DNA from: Roseovarius arcticus
Lineage (GTDB): Bacteria; Pseudomonadota; Alphaproteobacteria; Rhodobacterales; Rhodobacteraceae
NCBI RefSeq assembly: GCF_006125015.1
Contig: NZ_SZZN01000001.1
Coordinates: 4,030,001-4,094,000 of the forward strand
Direction of reading: 5' to 3'
DNA: 64,000 nucleotides
Positions 17,643 through 27,021 of this stretch are shown here, piece after piece. Positions within the stretch are counted from its first letter, which is position 1. Each line of letters begins with the position of its first letter. The translations under genes and the position numbers were made by a program. Below the pieces are notes generated by a model that searched no databases, was not told the origin of the DNA, and was given only the letters and a program-made list of their open reading frames with translations.

Positions 17643-18665
17643 TCAGGGACGCGGCGGGCGTACCGAGGCATCGCAGACGGCGTTCTCATCGTCCAATGTG
17701 CAGCCTGCTTCGGCTTTGAGGCATCCCAAAATTGCGTTCGAGCCTGCCGTCCCTGCGTGATAATGATAGGCGAAATCCTCGCCGTCATGGCCGTTGCAGC
17801 TATCCAAATCGGCGGGGGCCGCCCCGGATGCCATTAGGTTAGAGAATATCTGAAATCCGTCCATGGCGATCCCGATCTGCGTGCCATGCTCTAGCGCAGT
17901 TGCGCCGTGGACCGGCCCAAAGGTGGCGGGGGAGGGCGCCAGACAGTCGGTGACGGCATGGTAGTGATAGCCGACATGCGGGTTAACATGGCCGCCGCAA
18001 TCGTCAAAGGGGGCGATGGTATGCGCAGCAAGGATAGCGTCAAGCGGCGCGGGGCCGTCCAGCCTGATTCCGTTATAGGCCACGCCTGACCCAGCAAAGT
18101 TCGTGGGCTGTGACCGGCGAACAGGCTGCGGCTCTACGGGGATCACATAAGTTATGGTCGCGTCGTCTGGCATATATTCGGGCAGACACTGAACGCAGTA
18201 GTTTTGGTAGGCTGGATCGACATCAGGGCGCGCAGCGGCCTGGCAGGCCTCCAGCGATCCAGTGAAACGGATATCGCCCGTATCTTTGTCAAACAACTGC
18301 CACTCCGAGTCGCCATAGAACTCTGCAAGGTTGGCGATAAATGCGCCGTCCACGTCATGCACTTCGCCGTCCCGCAGCCAAATACCGCCCGCCTCTGCAC
18401 TGTCAGCGATATTGGTGGGGCACCAAGGGCCGGGCGTATAGCTTTGCGGGGCTGCCTTTACCGTGATCGAAAAGCAGCTGGTCTCGGTTCCGCCGGACAG
18501 AGTGCAGTCAACGACCTTTGGGCCTGAAACCAAATCGGCACCGACAAAGAACTGTTCGATCCTCTCGGCAAGACTGCCCTCATCGTGCGCAAAGCTGGCA
18601 GAGCCCGAGGAGAGAAGCGCAATAAGGGCCGAGGGCAGGATGCGGTGGCAATACAAGTTGCTCAT
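17643..18665 (-). CDS. Exported YHYH-domain protein (first of two)
   Basis: The 340-residue protein has a signal peptide (LPSALIALLSSGSASFAHDEG) and the hallmark Tyr-His-Tyr-His motifs in CGGHVNPHVGYHYHAVTDC and EDFAYHYHAGTAG, with DGFQIF and DLDSCNGH between them. About a dozen cysteines suggest a disulphide-bonded periplasmic or extracellular protein, and the His clusters suggest metal binding. The family has no established activity. It shares the blocks VVDCTL, CGGH, YHxH, DGF and CNGH with the second YHYH protein encoded beyond the MarR gene, to which it is divergent. Confidence 0.82.
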   Translation of the reverse strand: MSNLYCHRILPSALIALLSSGSASFAHDEGSLAERIEQFFVGADLVSGPKVVDCTLSGGTETSCFSITVKAAPQSYTPGPWCPTNIADSAEAGGIWLRDGEVHDVDGAFIANLAEFYGDSEWQLFDKDTGDIRFTGSLEACQAAARPDVDPAYQNYCVQCLPEYMPDDATITYVIPVEPQPVRRSQPTNFAGSGVAYNGIRLDGPAPLDAILAAHTIAPFDDCGGHVNPHVGYHYHAVTDCLAPSPATFGPVHGATALEHGTQIGIAMDGFQIFSNLMASGAAPADLDSCNGHDGEDFAYHYHAGTAGSNAILGCLKAEAGCTLDDENAVCDASVRPPRP

Positions 18666-18713
18666 GTGTGGCTCTCCATTTCAGGTGATGATTAGGCTTG
18701 AGTTTCTTTGTTT

Positions 18714-18727
18714 GTTAACATACTAAC
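18714..18727. promoter_or_regulatory. Candidate MarR operator
   Basis: GTTA-acatac-TAAC is a 14-base inverted repeat in a markedly AT-rich stretch just upstream of the marR start and between the two divergent transcription units. MarR-family proteins usually bind such short palindromes in their own divergent promoter. Confidence 0.5.
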
Positions 18728-18734
18728 TATTATT

Positions 18735-19199
18735 ATGCAACATGACCAATTTAGCTTTCACTTCCTTCTGCACGCTGGCGACCTCGTCGAAGAGCATCTT
18801 CGCCGCCGCCTCGCAGACTTAGACGTGCGGCCGAGGCAGGCGCGCGTGCTCGACGCTTTGGGCCGAATGGGTACCGCGTCGCAGGTCGATCTTGCGCGGG
18901 CCTTTCATATCACGCCGGCCAGCATGAGTACGATGACGGTCCGGTTGATCGCAGCGGGCTTAATCTCGCGCGAAACTGATCCCGAGGAGGCCCGCAGCAA
19001 TGTGTTGAAGCTGACCGCGCGGGGCCAAAGCCTTCTGTCCGCAATCCATTTGGCGTGGCAAGACGTCGACCGGATGATCGAAGAGCGGCTTGGCGCGGAT
19101 AAAGCAGCAGCACTCGCTATTCTCACACGCGAGTTGCGGGACGGGCTAGGCGGCCGCATGCCCGGAGCTGTATCGCCCGGACTTAAAACCTCACTTTGA
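18735..19199 (+). CDS. MarR family transcriptional regulator
   Basis: The 154-residue protein has the MarR winged-helix pattern: LDVRPRQARVLDALGRMGTASQVDLARAFHITPASMSTMTVRLIAAGLISRETDPEEAR is the helix-turn-helix and wing, with the conserved D-x-R-S turn (here EEARSNVLKLTARG). It starts at ATG 18735. It lies between two YHYH genes, divergent from one and 10 bases upstream of the other. It therefore most likely represses both and responds to a small ligand or oxidation. No cysteine is present, which argues against a thiol switch. Confidence 0.88.
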   Translation: MQHDQFSFHFLLHAGDLVEEHLRRRLADLDVRPRQARVLDALGRMGTASQVDLARAFHITPASMSTMTVRLIAAGLISRETDPEEARSNVLKLTARGQSLLSAIHLAWQDVDRMIEERLGADKAAALAILTRELRDGLGGRMPGAVSPGLKTSL

Positions 19200-19209
19200 A
19201 AGGTACCCG

Positions 19210-20175
19210 ATGTCACACCTGACCCATCCCTTGGCGCGGCTGATACTTGCATCTGCCTTATTGAAGCCCGGCCTCGCCAGCGCCCATTCGGATGTTTCGC
19301 ACTTCGCCAAGGCAGCCTTTGTCGAAGCGCCTGAGGTGGTGGACTGCACCTTGGAGAATGGAGTGCAGACCCAGTGTTACCAGCTTAAAGTAGGCTATCT
19401 TCCTGAGGGGTTGAACGTCGGGCCATTCTGCCCGGCGACGCTGGACGACGAAGGCGGTGTCTGGGACTGGACTGGCGATGATGCCGGGCTTTACCGCATA
19501 AATCGCGAATTCCTGATGATGCTCGACAGCCTCGGCTACCGCTTTTTTGATGCGGACGGTACGGTCCATGTTGTCGACAATGCGTCTACGCCGCCCGAGG
19601 ACGATCACGCGTGTATCAACGTCACTGCTGATGAGAGTGTTGAGATCACAATGCTGGTTCCCATTGAGCCCGTGATGGCCAAGACGGTCACAAATCTCGG
19701 CACTGTTGCCAAGGTGGGCGTGGCCCTCGACGGCGTGCCGATCTTTGCCGATGCGCCGTCGATCCAGCAGACTGGGCACATGCCCGCGCTAGACGTCTGC
19801 GGCGGCCATATTGATCCGGGCGGATGGTATCACTGGCATGCGACCTCGACAGATATAGGAACTGTGTTCAAGGCAGAGGGCGTCGCAGCCGACTGCGCGC
19901 TGACGCAGGACGCAAGCGCGATGTTCGGATACGCCTTTGACGGCTTCGCGATGTATGGCAGCACGGATGTCGGCGGCACGGTCCCTGACGACCTTGACCA
20001 GTGCAACGGCCATATCAGGCCGACAGCAGATGACAGCGCAATCTATCACTACCATGCGACGGCGACCTTCCCGAACCTGCCCGCCTGTCTGGTGGGGGTT
20101 TCTGCGCAAGGCAATTTTTCGACCACTGCGGCGCAGGGCATCGGTGCAGCGGGTGCTGGGGCAGGGCCATCCTGA
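19210..20175 (+). CDS. Exported YHYH-domain protein (second), C-terminal tail out of frame
   Basis: The 321-residue frame begins MSHLTHPLARLILASALL and carries a signal peptide. The paralogous blocks are VVDCTLENGVQTQCYQLK, CGGHIDPGGWYHWHATST, FDGFAMYGS, DLDQCNGH and IYHYHATATF. It ends in AAQGIGAAGAGAGPS. In the next frame a helical, Ala-rich tail continues to 20365, so a one-base change in the G-rich run at about 20150-20172 has probably cut the protein short. It is co-directional with marR, 10 bases downstream, and almost certainly in its operon. Confidence 0.78.
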   Translation: MSHLTHPLARLILASALLKPGLASAHSDVSHFAKAAFVEAPEVVDCTLENGVQTQCYQLKVGYLPEGLNVGPFCPATLDDEGGVWDWTGDDAGLYRINREFLMMLDSLGYRFFDADGTVHVVDNASTPPEDDHACINVTADESVEITMLVPIEPVMAKTVTNLGTVAKVGVALDGVPIFADAPSIQQTGHMPALDVCGGHIDPGGWYHWHATSTDIGTVFKAEGVAADCALTQDASAMFGYAFDGFAMYGSTDVGGTVPDDLDQCNGHIRPTADDSAIYHYHATATFPNLPACLVGVSAQGNFSTTAAQGIGAAGAGAGPS

Positions 20176-20365
20176 CGGGAACGACGCCGGATCATTGCCG
20201 CCCGGTTTTGAGGATGCGGCGGCAGCTTTGGGCATTTCGGCCGATGCGCTGATGCAGGCGATGGCACAGGCGGGCGGGCCGCGCGCGGATCTTGCTGCCG
20301 TCGCGGCTGCATTGGAGATCGAGGAAGAGGATCTTCGCGCGGCCCTGCCGCCACCGCCAAATTGA
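20150..20365 (+). pseudogene. Displaced C-terminal tail of the second YHYH protein
   Basis: In the frame ending at 20365 the sequence reads GHPDGNDAGSLPPGFEDAAA, then two similar helical units, ALGISADALMQAMAQAGG and AALEIEEEDLRAALP, to the stop. It has no start or ribosome site of its own and codon use matches the upstream gene. It reads as the lost end of that gene; programmed frameshifting or a sequencing error in the G-run are alternatives. Confidence 0.6.
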
Positions 20366-20484
20366 GGGCCTCGAACGTTTGACAATGCCTCCGTCACGGC
20401 GAAAATGAGCAAAGGATTCTGCGTACTGCACTAAGGCGGCGGTGCACGACCGTTTCTGATCTCAAAAAGGAAAAACTGCGCAAC

Positions 20485-21150
20485 ATGGATTGGACCGCAC
20501 TTACCAAAGAATTGGTCACGCTTCTCGTGGTCATAGACCCGGTGGGGTCGATCCCGGTTTTCCTGTTTGCCGTTCAAAATGTACCGACCCGCCTACATCG
20601 CCGCTTTGCTTTGCGCGCTGTCGCCATTGCCACCCTCGTGCTGCTTGCGTTCCTCGCTGGTGGGCAACTTCTGCTGGAAACGCTGGGCCTGCGCCTTGGC
20701 TCGTTCCAGATCGCTGGCGGCGTCATCCTGTTTATTTTTGCGATGACCATGATCTTTGGCGATTCTAAGCCTACGCGCGAAATCGAGGAGGCGGGGCGGG
20801 ACCACCTCGCTGGTGCCGTGTTCCCGCTTGCCATGCCTTCTATCGCCTCGCCGGGCGCCATGCTGGTCATCGTGATTTTGACAGACAATCATACCGAATC
20901 CATCGCCGAACAGACCGTCACAGCGGGACTTTTGATCTTGGTAATGGCCTTTACGCTGATGCTTTTACTAGTGGCGACATTCATTCACCGGGTGATCGGA
21001 AACACGGGCGCAAGCGTGATCAGCCGCGTCATGGGAATCGTCCTTGCCACTATTGCCGTCGACGCGATTTTGGGCGGGCTTGACGCGCTTGGAGTGCTCG
21101 ATGTTGCGCCTCCGACGGTGGAAAGCACGCTGACTGAGGTGCCGGAATAA
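20485..21150 (+). CDS. MarC family integral membrane protein
   Basis: The 221-residue protein has about six membrane helices and the MarC/UPF0056 pattern LLVVIDPVGSIPVFLFAVQ at the N-terminus and AMPSIASPGAMLVIVILT in the middle. The family was once linked to multiple antibiotic resistance, but its function is not settled. It is convergent with metH, with 27 bases between the stops. Confidence 0.88.
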   Translation: MDWTALTKELVTLLVVIDPVGSIPVFLFAVQNVPTRLHRRFALRAVAIATLVLLAFLAGGQLLLETLGLRLGSFQIAGGVILFIFAMTMIFGDSKPTREIEEAGRDHLAGAVFPLAMPSIASPGAMLVIVILTDNHTESIAEQTVTAGLLILVMAFTLMLLLVATFIHRVIGNTGASVISRVMGIVLATIAVDAILGGLDALGVLDVAPPTVESTLTEVPE

Positions 21151-21177
21151 AGTGACCCTTGGCCGCCCCTAGATAGA

Positions 21178-23892
21178 TTATTCAGCAGCCAACGCTGACA
21201 CGGGATTGGGAATGTAGTTCAGGATTGGAGCGAGCCAGCGTTCCGCGTCAACGAAATCCATTCCCTTGCGGTTTGCGTAATCCTGCACCTGATCCCGCTC
21301 GACCTTGGCCACGCCGAAATAATAAGCGTCCGGATGGGCGATATAGAGCCCGGATACTGATGATCCCGGCCACATCGCCATACTTTCGGTCAGTTCCACG
21401 CCTGTCGCTGCCTCTGCGTCCAGAAGCCTGAACAGCGTCAGCTTTTCGGTGTGGTCGGGCTGGGCCGGATAACCGGGCGCGGGGCGGATGCCTTGATATG
21501 GCTCGCCGATTAACTCGTCCGGGGCGAACGTTTCGCCGGGTGCATATGGCCAAAGCTCGCGCCGGACGCGTTGATGCAACATTTCCGCCATCGCTTCGGC
21601 AAAACGGTCGGCCAACGCCTTGACCAAAATGGACGAGTAGCTGTCGTTTGCACGCTCAAAGTCTTTGGCGATCGTTGCCTCCTCTGGCCCTGCTGTCACC
21701 ACAAAGCCGCCAACGTAATCGGCCGTGCCTTCGGGGGCGACGAAATCAGCTAAGGCCAGATTGGGCCGTCCGGGCCGCTTGGCGTGCTGCTGGCGCAGCG
21801 TGTGCAGCGTGGCCAGCTTGTCCGTGCGGTCGCCACCGGAAAATAGCTGAATGTCGTCGCCCACCGAATTGGCAGGCCAAAAGCCGACCACAGCGCGCGG
21901 GCCGAACCATTTTTCGTCGATGATCTGTTGCAGCATGGCTTGGGCGTCGGCGAACAGGGCGCGCGCCGCCTCTCCTTGGCGCTGGTCTTTGAGGATTTTT
22001 GGATATACGCCCTTCAACTCCCATGTGCGAAAGAACGGCGTCCAGTCGATGTAGCGGGCGATCTGGGCCAGATCCCAATCATCTATTACCCGTGATCCGG
22101 TGAAGGTAGGCGCCGGGACGCTATAGCCGGACCAGTCGATTTTCATCGCATTTGCCTGCGCAGTAGCAAGTGGCACACGCTCCTTCGCGCGTTCCGACCT
22201 CTCATGTCGCTCTGTCACGGTGACGTATTCGTCCCGAATGCCTTTAAGATAAGCAACTTTAGCGTCCGGGTTCAAAAGCTTGCTAACAACCCCGACGGCG
22301 CGGCTGGCATCAAGGACATAGACAGCCTGACTTTTGCTATAGCGCGGCGCGATCTTTACCGCCGTATGCACTTTGGATGTGGTCGCCCCGCCGATCAACA
22401 GGGGTATCTCAAAGCCTTCCCGCTCCATTTCGGAGGCCATATGCGCCATCTCGTCTAGGCTGGGCGTGATCAGGCCGGACAGCCCGATGATATCCACATT
22501 TTCCGCGCGCGCGGTTTCGAGGATTTTCTGTGGCGGGACCATGACGCCAAGGTCGATGATCTCATAATTGTTGCAGGCCAGCACGACGCCCACGATGTTC
22601 TTGCCGATATCATGTACGTCGCCTTTGACGGTCGCCATCAGGATTTTTCCGGCAGATTGGCGTCCCTCGCCGCCGTTCAGGCGCTTTTCTTCTTCCATGA
22701 ACGGCAGCAGGATCGCGACAGCCTGCTTCATTACGCGTGCGGATTTCACCACCTGCGGAAGGAACATTTTGCCTGCGCCGAACAGATCGCCGACGACATT
22801 CATCCCTGCCATCAGCGGGCCCTCAATCACGTGCAAGGGGCGCTGGGCTGCCTGCCGCGCCTCTTCGGTATCGGCATCTATAAATTCGGTGATGCCGTTG
22901 ACCAGCGCATGTTCCAGCCGCTTTTCCACAGACCATTCGCGCCACGCCAGATCGCGCACCTTTTCCTCGCGTGTGCCACCGCGAAAGCGTTCGGCGATCT
23001 CTAGCATCCGCTCAGTTGCGTCTTCGCGGCGGTTTAGCACGACGTCCTCGCACCTCTCGCGCAGATCGGGGTCAATCTGGTCGTAGACCACCAACTGGCC
23101 TGCGTTGACGATACCCATATCCATGCCCGCCTGAATGGCGTGGTAGAGGAAAACGGCGTGCATCGCCTCGCGCACACGCTCGTTCCCGCGAAAGGAAAAC
23201 GACAGGTTTGATACCCCGCCCGAGACGTGGGCATGCGGCAGGTTTTTGCGGATCCAGCGGGTCGCCTCGATGAAATCGACGCCGTAATTGTTATGCTCCT
23301 CAATTCCTGTCGCTACGGCAAAGACGTTAGGGTCAAAGATGATATCCTCGGGTGGAAAGCCGACCTCGTCCACCAAAATGCGGTAGGCGCGGGCGCAGAT
23401 TTCGGTCTTGCGCGCGCAGGTATCGGCCTGGCCTTGTTCGTCAAAGGCCATCACCACGACGGCCGCGCCATAGGCCAGGCACAGGCGCGCGTGGTGGCGA
23501 AAAGCGTCCTCGCCCTCTTTCATGCTGATGGAGTTCACGATGGATTTGCCCTGAACGCATTTCAGGCCCGCCTCGATCACCTCCCATTTTGAGCTGTCGA
23601 TCATCACGGGCACGCGGGCGATATCAGGTTCGGAGGCAACGAGATTTAGAAAATCCACCATCGCGGCCTTTGAGTCAATCAGCCCCTCGTCCATGTTGAT
23701 GTCGATGATTTGCGCGCCGTTTTCGACCTGATCCAACGCGACGGCCAAGGCAGCGGTGTAATCCCGATTGGTAATCAGTTTGCGGAATTTAGCCGAGCCG
23801 GTGACATTCGTACGCTCGCCCACGTTCACGAACGGGATGTCAGGGGTCAAAACAAACGGCTCGAGGCCCGAAAGGCGTAGATGGCGGGTCAT
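21178..23892 (-). CDS. metH: Methionine synthase, pterin-, cobalamin- and activation-domain subunit (split MetH)
   Basis: The 904-residue protein covers the MetH C-terminal modules. The pterin-binding TIM barrel opens with [22 protein letters not shown]. The cobalamin cap and B12 domain follow, with the lower-ligand motif [14 protein letters not shown], and then the AdoMet reactivation domain ending [24 protein letters not shown]. It transfers methyl from methyltetrahydrofolate through cobalamin to homocysteine. The homocysteine-binding module is encoded by the gene just upstream, overlapping by 4 bases. Together they equal a normal MetH of about 1250 residues cut between modules 1 and 2. Confidence 0.93.
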   Translation of the reverse strand: MTRHLRLSGLEPFVLTPDIPFVNVGERTNVTGSAKFRKLITNRDYTAALAVALDQVENGAQIIDINMDEGLIDSKAAMVDFLNLVASEPDIARVPVMIDSSKWEVIEAGLKCVQGKSIVNSISMKEGEDAFRHHARLCLAYGAAVVVMAFDEQGQADTCARKTEICARAYRILVDEVGFPPEDIIFDPNVFAVATGIEEHNNYGVDFIEATRWIRKNLPHAHVSGGVSNLSFSFRGNERVREAMHAVFLYHAIQAGMDMGIVNAGQLVVYDQIDPDLRERCEDVVLNRREDATERMLEIAERFRGGTREEKVRDLAWREWSVEKRLEHALVNGITEFIDADTEEARQAAQRPLHVIEGPLMAGMNVVGDLFGAGKMFLPQVVKSARVMKQAVAILLPFMEEEKRLNGGEGRQSAGKILMATVKGDVHDIGKNIVGVVLACNNYEIIDLGVMVPPQKILETARAENVDIIGLSGLITPSLDEMAHMASEMEREGFEIPLLIGGATTSKVHTAVKIAPRYSKSQAVYVLDASRAVGVVSKLLNPDAKVAYLKGIRDEYVTVTERHERSERAKERVPLATAQANAMKIDWSGYSVPAPTFTGSRVIDDWDLAQIARYIDWTPFFRTWELKGVYPKILKDQRQGEAARALFADAQAMLQQIIDEKWFGPRAVVGFWPANSVGDDIQLFSGGDRTDKLATLHTLRQQHAKRPGRPNLALADFVAPEGTADYVGGFVVTAGPEEATIAKDFERANDSYSSILVKALADRFAEAMAEMLHQRVRRELWPYAPGETFAPDELIGEPYQGIRPAPGYPAQPDHTEKLTLFRLLDAEAATGVELTESMAMWPGSSVSGLYIAHPDAYYFGVAKVERDQVQDYANRKGMDFVDAERWLAPILNYIPNPVSALAAE

Positions 23893-24932
23893 GCTGCTTG
23901 CTCCAATAGAATTTGGCGCGGGGCAAACGGCGCTACCGCCTCCGCGATGGCGCGGATGTGATCGGGGGTGGTGCCGCAGCAGCCGCCCACCACGTTCACC
24001 AAGCCCTCCTTGGCGAATCCGGCTAGCTGGCGCGCCGTGTCGTCCGGTCCCTCATCATAGAGGCCAAAAGCATTGGGCAGGCCGGCGTTGGGGTAGGCGC
24101 AGGTAAACGTATTAACCACGCCTGCAAGCTCGGCCATATGCGGGCGCATCGCTGCCGCGCCCAACGCGCAATTCAGCCCGACAGTAAAGGGGCGTGCGTG
24201 CTTGATGGAATGCCAGAACGCGGTTGGCGTCTGGCCCGACAGCGTGCGACCCGACGCATCGGTGATGGTGCCAGAAATCATGATCGGCAGGCGTTGCCCG
24301 TGTTCCTCGAACGCCTCGAAACATGCAAATATCGCGGCCTTTGCGTTCAGCGTGTCAAAGATCGTCTCGATCATGATCACGTCTGCGCCGCCTGCAATCA
24401 GGCCGCGAATCTGCTGGCCATAGGCGGTGCGCAAATCGTCGAACGTGACCGCGCGATAGCCCGGATCGCTGACATCTGGGGAGAGTGATGCGGTCCGGTT
24501 CGTCGGCCCAACTGCACCGGCCACAAAGCGCTGTTTGCCATCGATCGCGGTGGCGCGGTCCAGCGCGCGGCGCACGATCCGCGCGCCTTGTTCATTCAGA
24601 TCGTGCACCGCGGCCTGCAGCCCATAATCAGCTTGGGCAATGGTGGTCGCGGAGAATGTGTTAGTTTCAACAATGTCCGCGCCCGCGATGGCAAAGTCGA
24701 AATGGATTTCCTCCAGCGCCTCCGGTTGCGTCAGGATCAGCAGGTCGTTGTTGCCCTTTTGCGGGTGGTCGGTGTGGTGGCGGCACACATGGCCGGACCC
24801 GCGCCCGGCATAGTCTTCCTCGCCCAGCTTAAGACTCTGGATCTGCGTTCCCATTGCGCCATCCAGTATCAGGATCCTCTGCTGCGCCAGCGCGGCAAGG
24901 GTGTCGGCAATAGATCGGGGGGAGGCGGTCAT
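23889..24932 (-). CDS. metH: Methionine synthase, homocysteine-binding subunit (split MetH)
   Basis: The 347-residue protein is a homocysteine S-methyltransferase barrel: [15 protein letters not shown] at the start, the zinc ligands in VGLNCALGA and [15 protein letters not shown], and [17 protein letters not shown] between them. It corresponds to MetH module 1. ATG 24932 follows TTAGGA. It ends by overlapping the start of the second subunit, which favours co-translation and assembly. Alone it would need that partner's cobalamin domain to work. Confidence 0.93.
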   Translation of the reverse strand: MTASPRSIADTLAALAQQRILILDGAMGTQIQSLKLGEEDYAGRGSGHVCRHHTDHPQKGNNDLLILTQPEALEEIHFDFAIAGADIVETNTFSATTIAQADYGLQAAVHDLNEQGARIVRRALDRATAIDGKQRFVAGAVGPTNRTASLSPDVSDPGYRAVTFDDLRTAYGQQIRGLIAGGADVIMIETIFDTLNAKAAIFACFEAFEEHGQRLPIMISGTITDASGRTLSGQTPTAFWHSIKHARPFTVGLNCALGAAAMRPHMAELAGVVNTFTCAYPNAGLPNAFGLYDEGPDDTARQLAGFAKEGLVNVVGGCCGTTPDHIRAIAEAVAPFAPRQILLEQAA

Positions 24933-24944
24933 GTGCGTTCCTAA

Positions 24945-25017
24945 CGTTTCGGGCGAAACGCAAGGATATTTGGTTTGAGTGGTTTAGGCGAATTCATAAT
25001 GTTCAGAATGATTATGA
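24945..25017 (-). promoter_or_regulatory. Palindromes upstream of the metH operon
   Basis: CGTTTCG-GG-CGAAACG at 24945-24960 is a perfect 7-bp palindrome just upstream of the ribosome site. Further out, TCATAAT at 24994-25000 is mirrored by ATTATGA at 25011-25017. Either could be an operator for a methionine-metabolism regulator, or the first a translational hairpin. No known SAM or cobalamin riboswitch consensus was recognised. Confidence 0.4.
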
Positions 25018-25276
25018 GGTTCACTTCATAGGTTGATTACCGATCGGCTGTGGGCCTTTCGATCAGAAGGCAGGTTTGCGCGGGATTGATGTCATAGCTC
25101 AAATCGGGACAGATCTTCGTTTTGCGCTATCGCGGCAAAGGTTCTGCTACACTTAGCCTGCGCTTTTCGCGAAGGACTGCAAGGCATGCCCGCGCCGCGA
25201 TGTCGGGACTTCGGCGGCGACACCAGAGGCCCCATCAAGTTATTTCCCATCGTGGCAGCATACACCAACCAAAGGC
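25018..25276. other. Gap between metH and patatin genes
   Basis: No convincing gene is seen. A 62-codon reverse frame runs through 25092-25280 but lacks a ribosome site and domain signal and overlaps the stop of the patatin gene. The metH promoter is expected near 25020-25060. Confidence 0.4.
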
Positions 25277-26356
25277 TCAACCCTGATGTTGCGGGCCAAC
25301 TCCCATGAACATTTCGCGAAGATTCACCGTTGACCGCTGTCCGACATCGTCAAAATGCTCGGCGAGCCAAGCTTGCGCCGTCTCGCGCCCCAAATCGCGC
25401 AAATGTGTCAGGAACGCCCATTCGGCATTCATCTTGGAGGATGCCCCAAAAGGGATCAGCGCGTCCTGATTGCCGATGATGTGGATGCGTTCGCGGCGGT
25501 ACTGTGCCTCGTCCAGCTTACCTTCGTCGATCAGGCGAGCCACGAAATCGATTGCACGCAACTCCTTGAGCAGGCTGGAATTGAAGGCAATTTCATTTAC
25601 ACGGTTCTGGATTTCTTGCGGAGTGCGGGGGATACCCTTGCGCTCGACAGGGTTGATCTGGACAACGATTATATCGGACGTGTCGCTGCCGGAATGGAAC
25701 GGGAAAAGCGCCGGGTTGCCAATATAGCCGCCATCCCAATAGGGCACGCCGTCGATCACAACCGCCTGATAGACGTTTGGAAGACAGGCCGAGGCCATCA
25801 CCATATCGGAGGTGAGATGGCGGCTGTCGAAAACCTTGACCTTGCCTGTTTCGACATTGGTGGCGGAAATATACAGCTTTATCTTGTGGCAGCTTCGGAC
25901 ACAGGAAAAATCCACACAATCTTCGAGCACATCGCGCAGCGGATTCATGTTCATCGGGTTCAGCTGGTAGGGCGAAAAAATTCGCGACATTGCGTCCAGC
26001 GCGTGAAAGCCCCAGGACCGATCAAGACTCCAATTTCCCATCAACACGTCGATTGGTGCACGCTTGATCGGGCTGTTCTCTGCGGCGTCAGACATTGTGC
26101 GCCAAAACCCCTCCAGCTTTTCGCGCGCGCCGTCGGCACCACCTGCCGTATAGCCATCGGCCAGCGCCACGGCGTTCATTGCACCAGCCGAGGTGCCGGA
26201 AATGGCGTCAATCTCCAGTCGGCCATCTTCCAGAATAAAGTCCAGCACACCCCAAGTGAACGCACCGTGAGCACCGCCCCCTTGCAGCGCCAGATTGATG
26301 CGTTTGCGGTTCTTGGCTGGTTTGGGCGGTTTTGGGGTATTGCTTACAGCTTGCAT
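25277..26356 (-). CDS. Cytosolic patatin-like phospholipase family protein
   Basis: The 359-residue protein has no signal peptide. It carries LALQGGGAHGAFTWGVLDFIL (oxyanion loop), AISGTSAGAMNAV (nucleophile Ser in GTSAG) and YWDGGYIGNPAL (catalytic Asp in DGG), all intact. The rest resembles the long RssA-like proteins of Rhodobacteraceae with PLRDVLEDCVDF and INPVERKGIPRTPQEIQNRVNEIAFNSSLLKELRAIDF. Lipid acyl hydrolysis is the family role; the physiological substrate is unknown. ATG 26356 follows GGAGA. It is distinct from the exported patatin at 2.5-3.7 kb. Confidence 0.88.
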   Translation of the reverse strand: MQAVSNTPKPPKPAKNRKRINLALQGGGAHGAFTWGVLDFILEDGRLEIDAISGTSAGAMNAVALADGYTAGGADGAREKLEGFWRTMSDAAENSPIKRAPIDVLMGNWSLDRSWGFHALDAMSRIFSPYQLNPMNMNPLRDVLEDCVDFSCVRSCHKIKLYISATNVETGKVKVFDSRHLTSDMVMASACLPNVYQAVVIDGVPYWDGGYIGNPALFPFHSGSDTSDIIVVQINPVERKGIPRTPQEIQNRVNEIAFNSSLLKELRAIDFVARLIDEGKLDEAQYRRERIHIIGNQDALIPFGASSKMNAEWAFLTHLRDLGRETAQAWLAEHFDDVGQRSTVNLREMFMGVGPQHQG

Positions 26357-26503
26357 GGTTAATCTCCAGAAGTGGGCCGGCTATCCATCGGCAATCTCCC
26401 GGCGGCGGGAGCCGTAGAATGGTATGAGAGCCCCCTCTCGCCCTTTTTCGAAGGGATGTTAAAGATCACCGCCGAAAGGTTAGAAAAGCCTGCGGCGTGC
26501 TCG

Positions 26504-26522
26504 CCCCATAGCTTTCATGGGG
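26504..26522 (-). terminator. Weak hairpin downstream of the DUF6789-like gene
   Basis: CCCCAT at 26504-26509 pairs with ATGGGG at 26517-26522 around a 7-base loop, about 30 bases after the stop of the membrane-protein gene. No U-run follows, so it is only a possible terminator. Confidence 0.35.
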
Positions 26523-26554
26523 CCTCATTCAGGTGATGGCGCGACTGGTGCGCG

Positions 26555-26989
26555 TCAGGCGGTTTGCCCAGTTGCGGGCATGGCGGCGTAGACCTTCCCA
26601 AGGACGGCCCCAAAGATGATATGCAGCACCAGCGTCATGACCGGCGCCATCACTCCGAAATTCATGCCAAAGAAGCCCGCGCCCGCCATTGGCATGACCA
26701 CGATCATCATGCCCAGCCACGCGGCAATGCCGAATACAATACCCTTCATAACGGCGCTGGTGCCCGGGATCATATCATAGAGCACGGCGAAACCACCGCC
26801 CCATGCCAGCGTTCCGATCATGAAATGGACGATCCAGCCCACAACAATCGAAGCACCCATCATCGTGGCGATCATCGCTGCCACATCAAGCTCGGGCATC
26901 ACGCCCATCATGCCCTTGATCACCATCAGCACAGACAGCACAGCGGTTGCTGCGAAACCGGCCACAAAGCCATTCTTGAGATTTGTCAT
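26555..26989 (-). CDS. Small membrane protein of the DUF6789 type
   Basis: The 144-residue protein has four hydrophobic segments (VAGFAATAVLSVLMVI; IVVGWIVHFMIGTLAWGGGFAVLY; VFGIAAWLGMMIVVMPMAGAGFFG; VMTLVLHIIFGAVLGKVY) and few charges. It looks like the DUF6789/YagU-like family; its role is unknown. It follows the anti-sigma gene by 32 bases on the same strand and may be a member of that regulon. Confidence 0.7.
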   Translation of the reverse strand: MTNLKNGFVAGFAATAVLSVLMVIKGMMGVMPELDVAAMIATMMGASIVVGWIVHFMIGTLAWGGGFAVLYDMIPGTSAVMKGIVFGIAAWLGMMIVVMPMAGAGFFGMNFGVMAPVMTLVLHIIFGAVLGKVYAAMPATGQTA

Positions 26990-27021
26990 TTTGTTGGTCC
27001 TATAAAATCGCCGGAGGCATG

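Noticed and set aside
24933..25080. SAM-II, SAH or cobalamin riboswitch upstream of metH
   Set aside because: None of the conserved cores could be found by eye; only simple palindromes are present.
25092..25280. 62-codon reverse frame after the patatin gene
   Set aside because: No ribosome site and no recognisable feature.
25355..26362. 335-codon forward frame opposite the patatin gene
   Set aside because: Antisense shadow of an intact patatin with all catalytic motifs.
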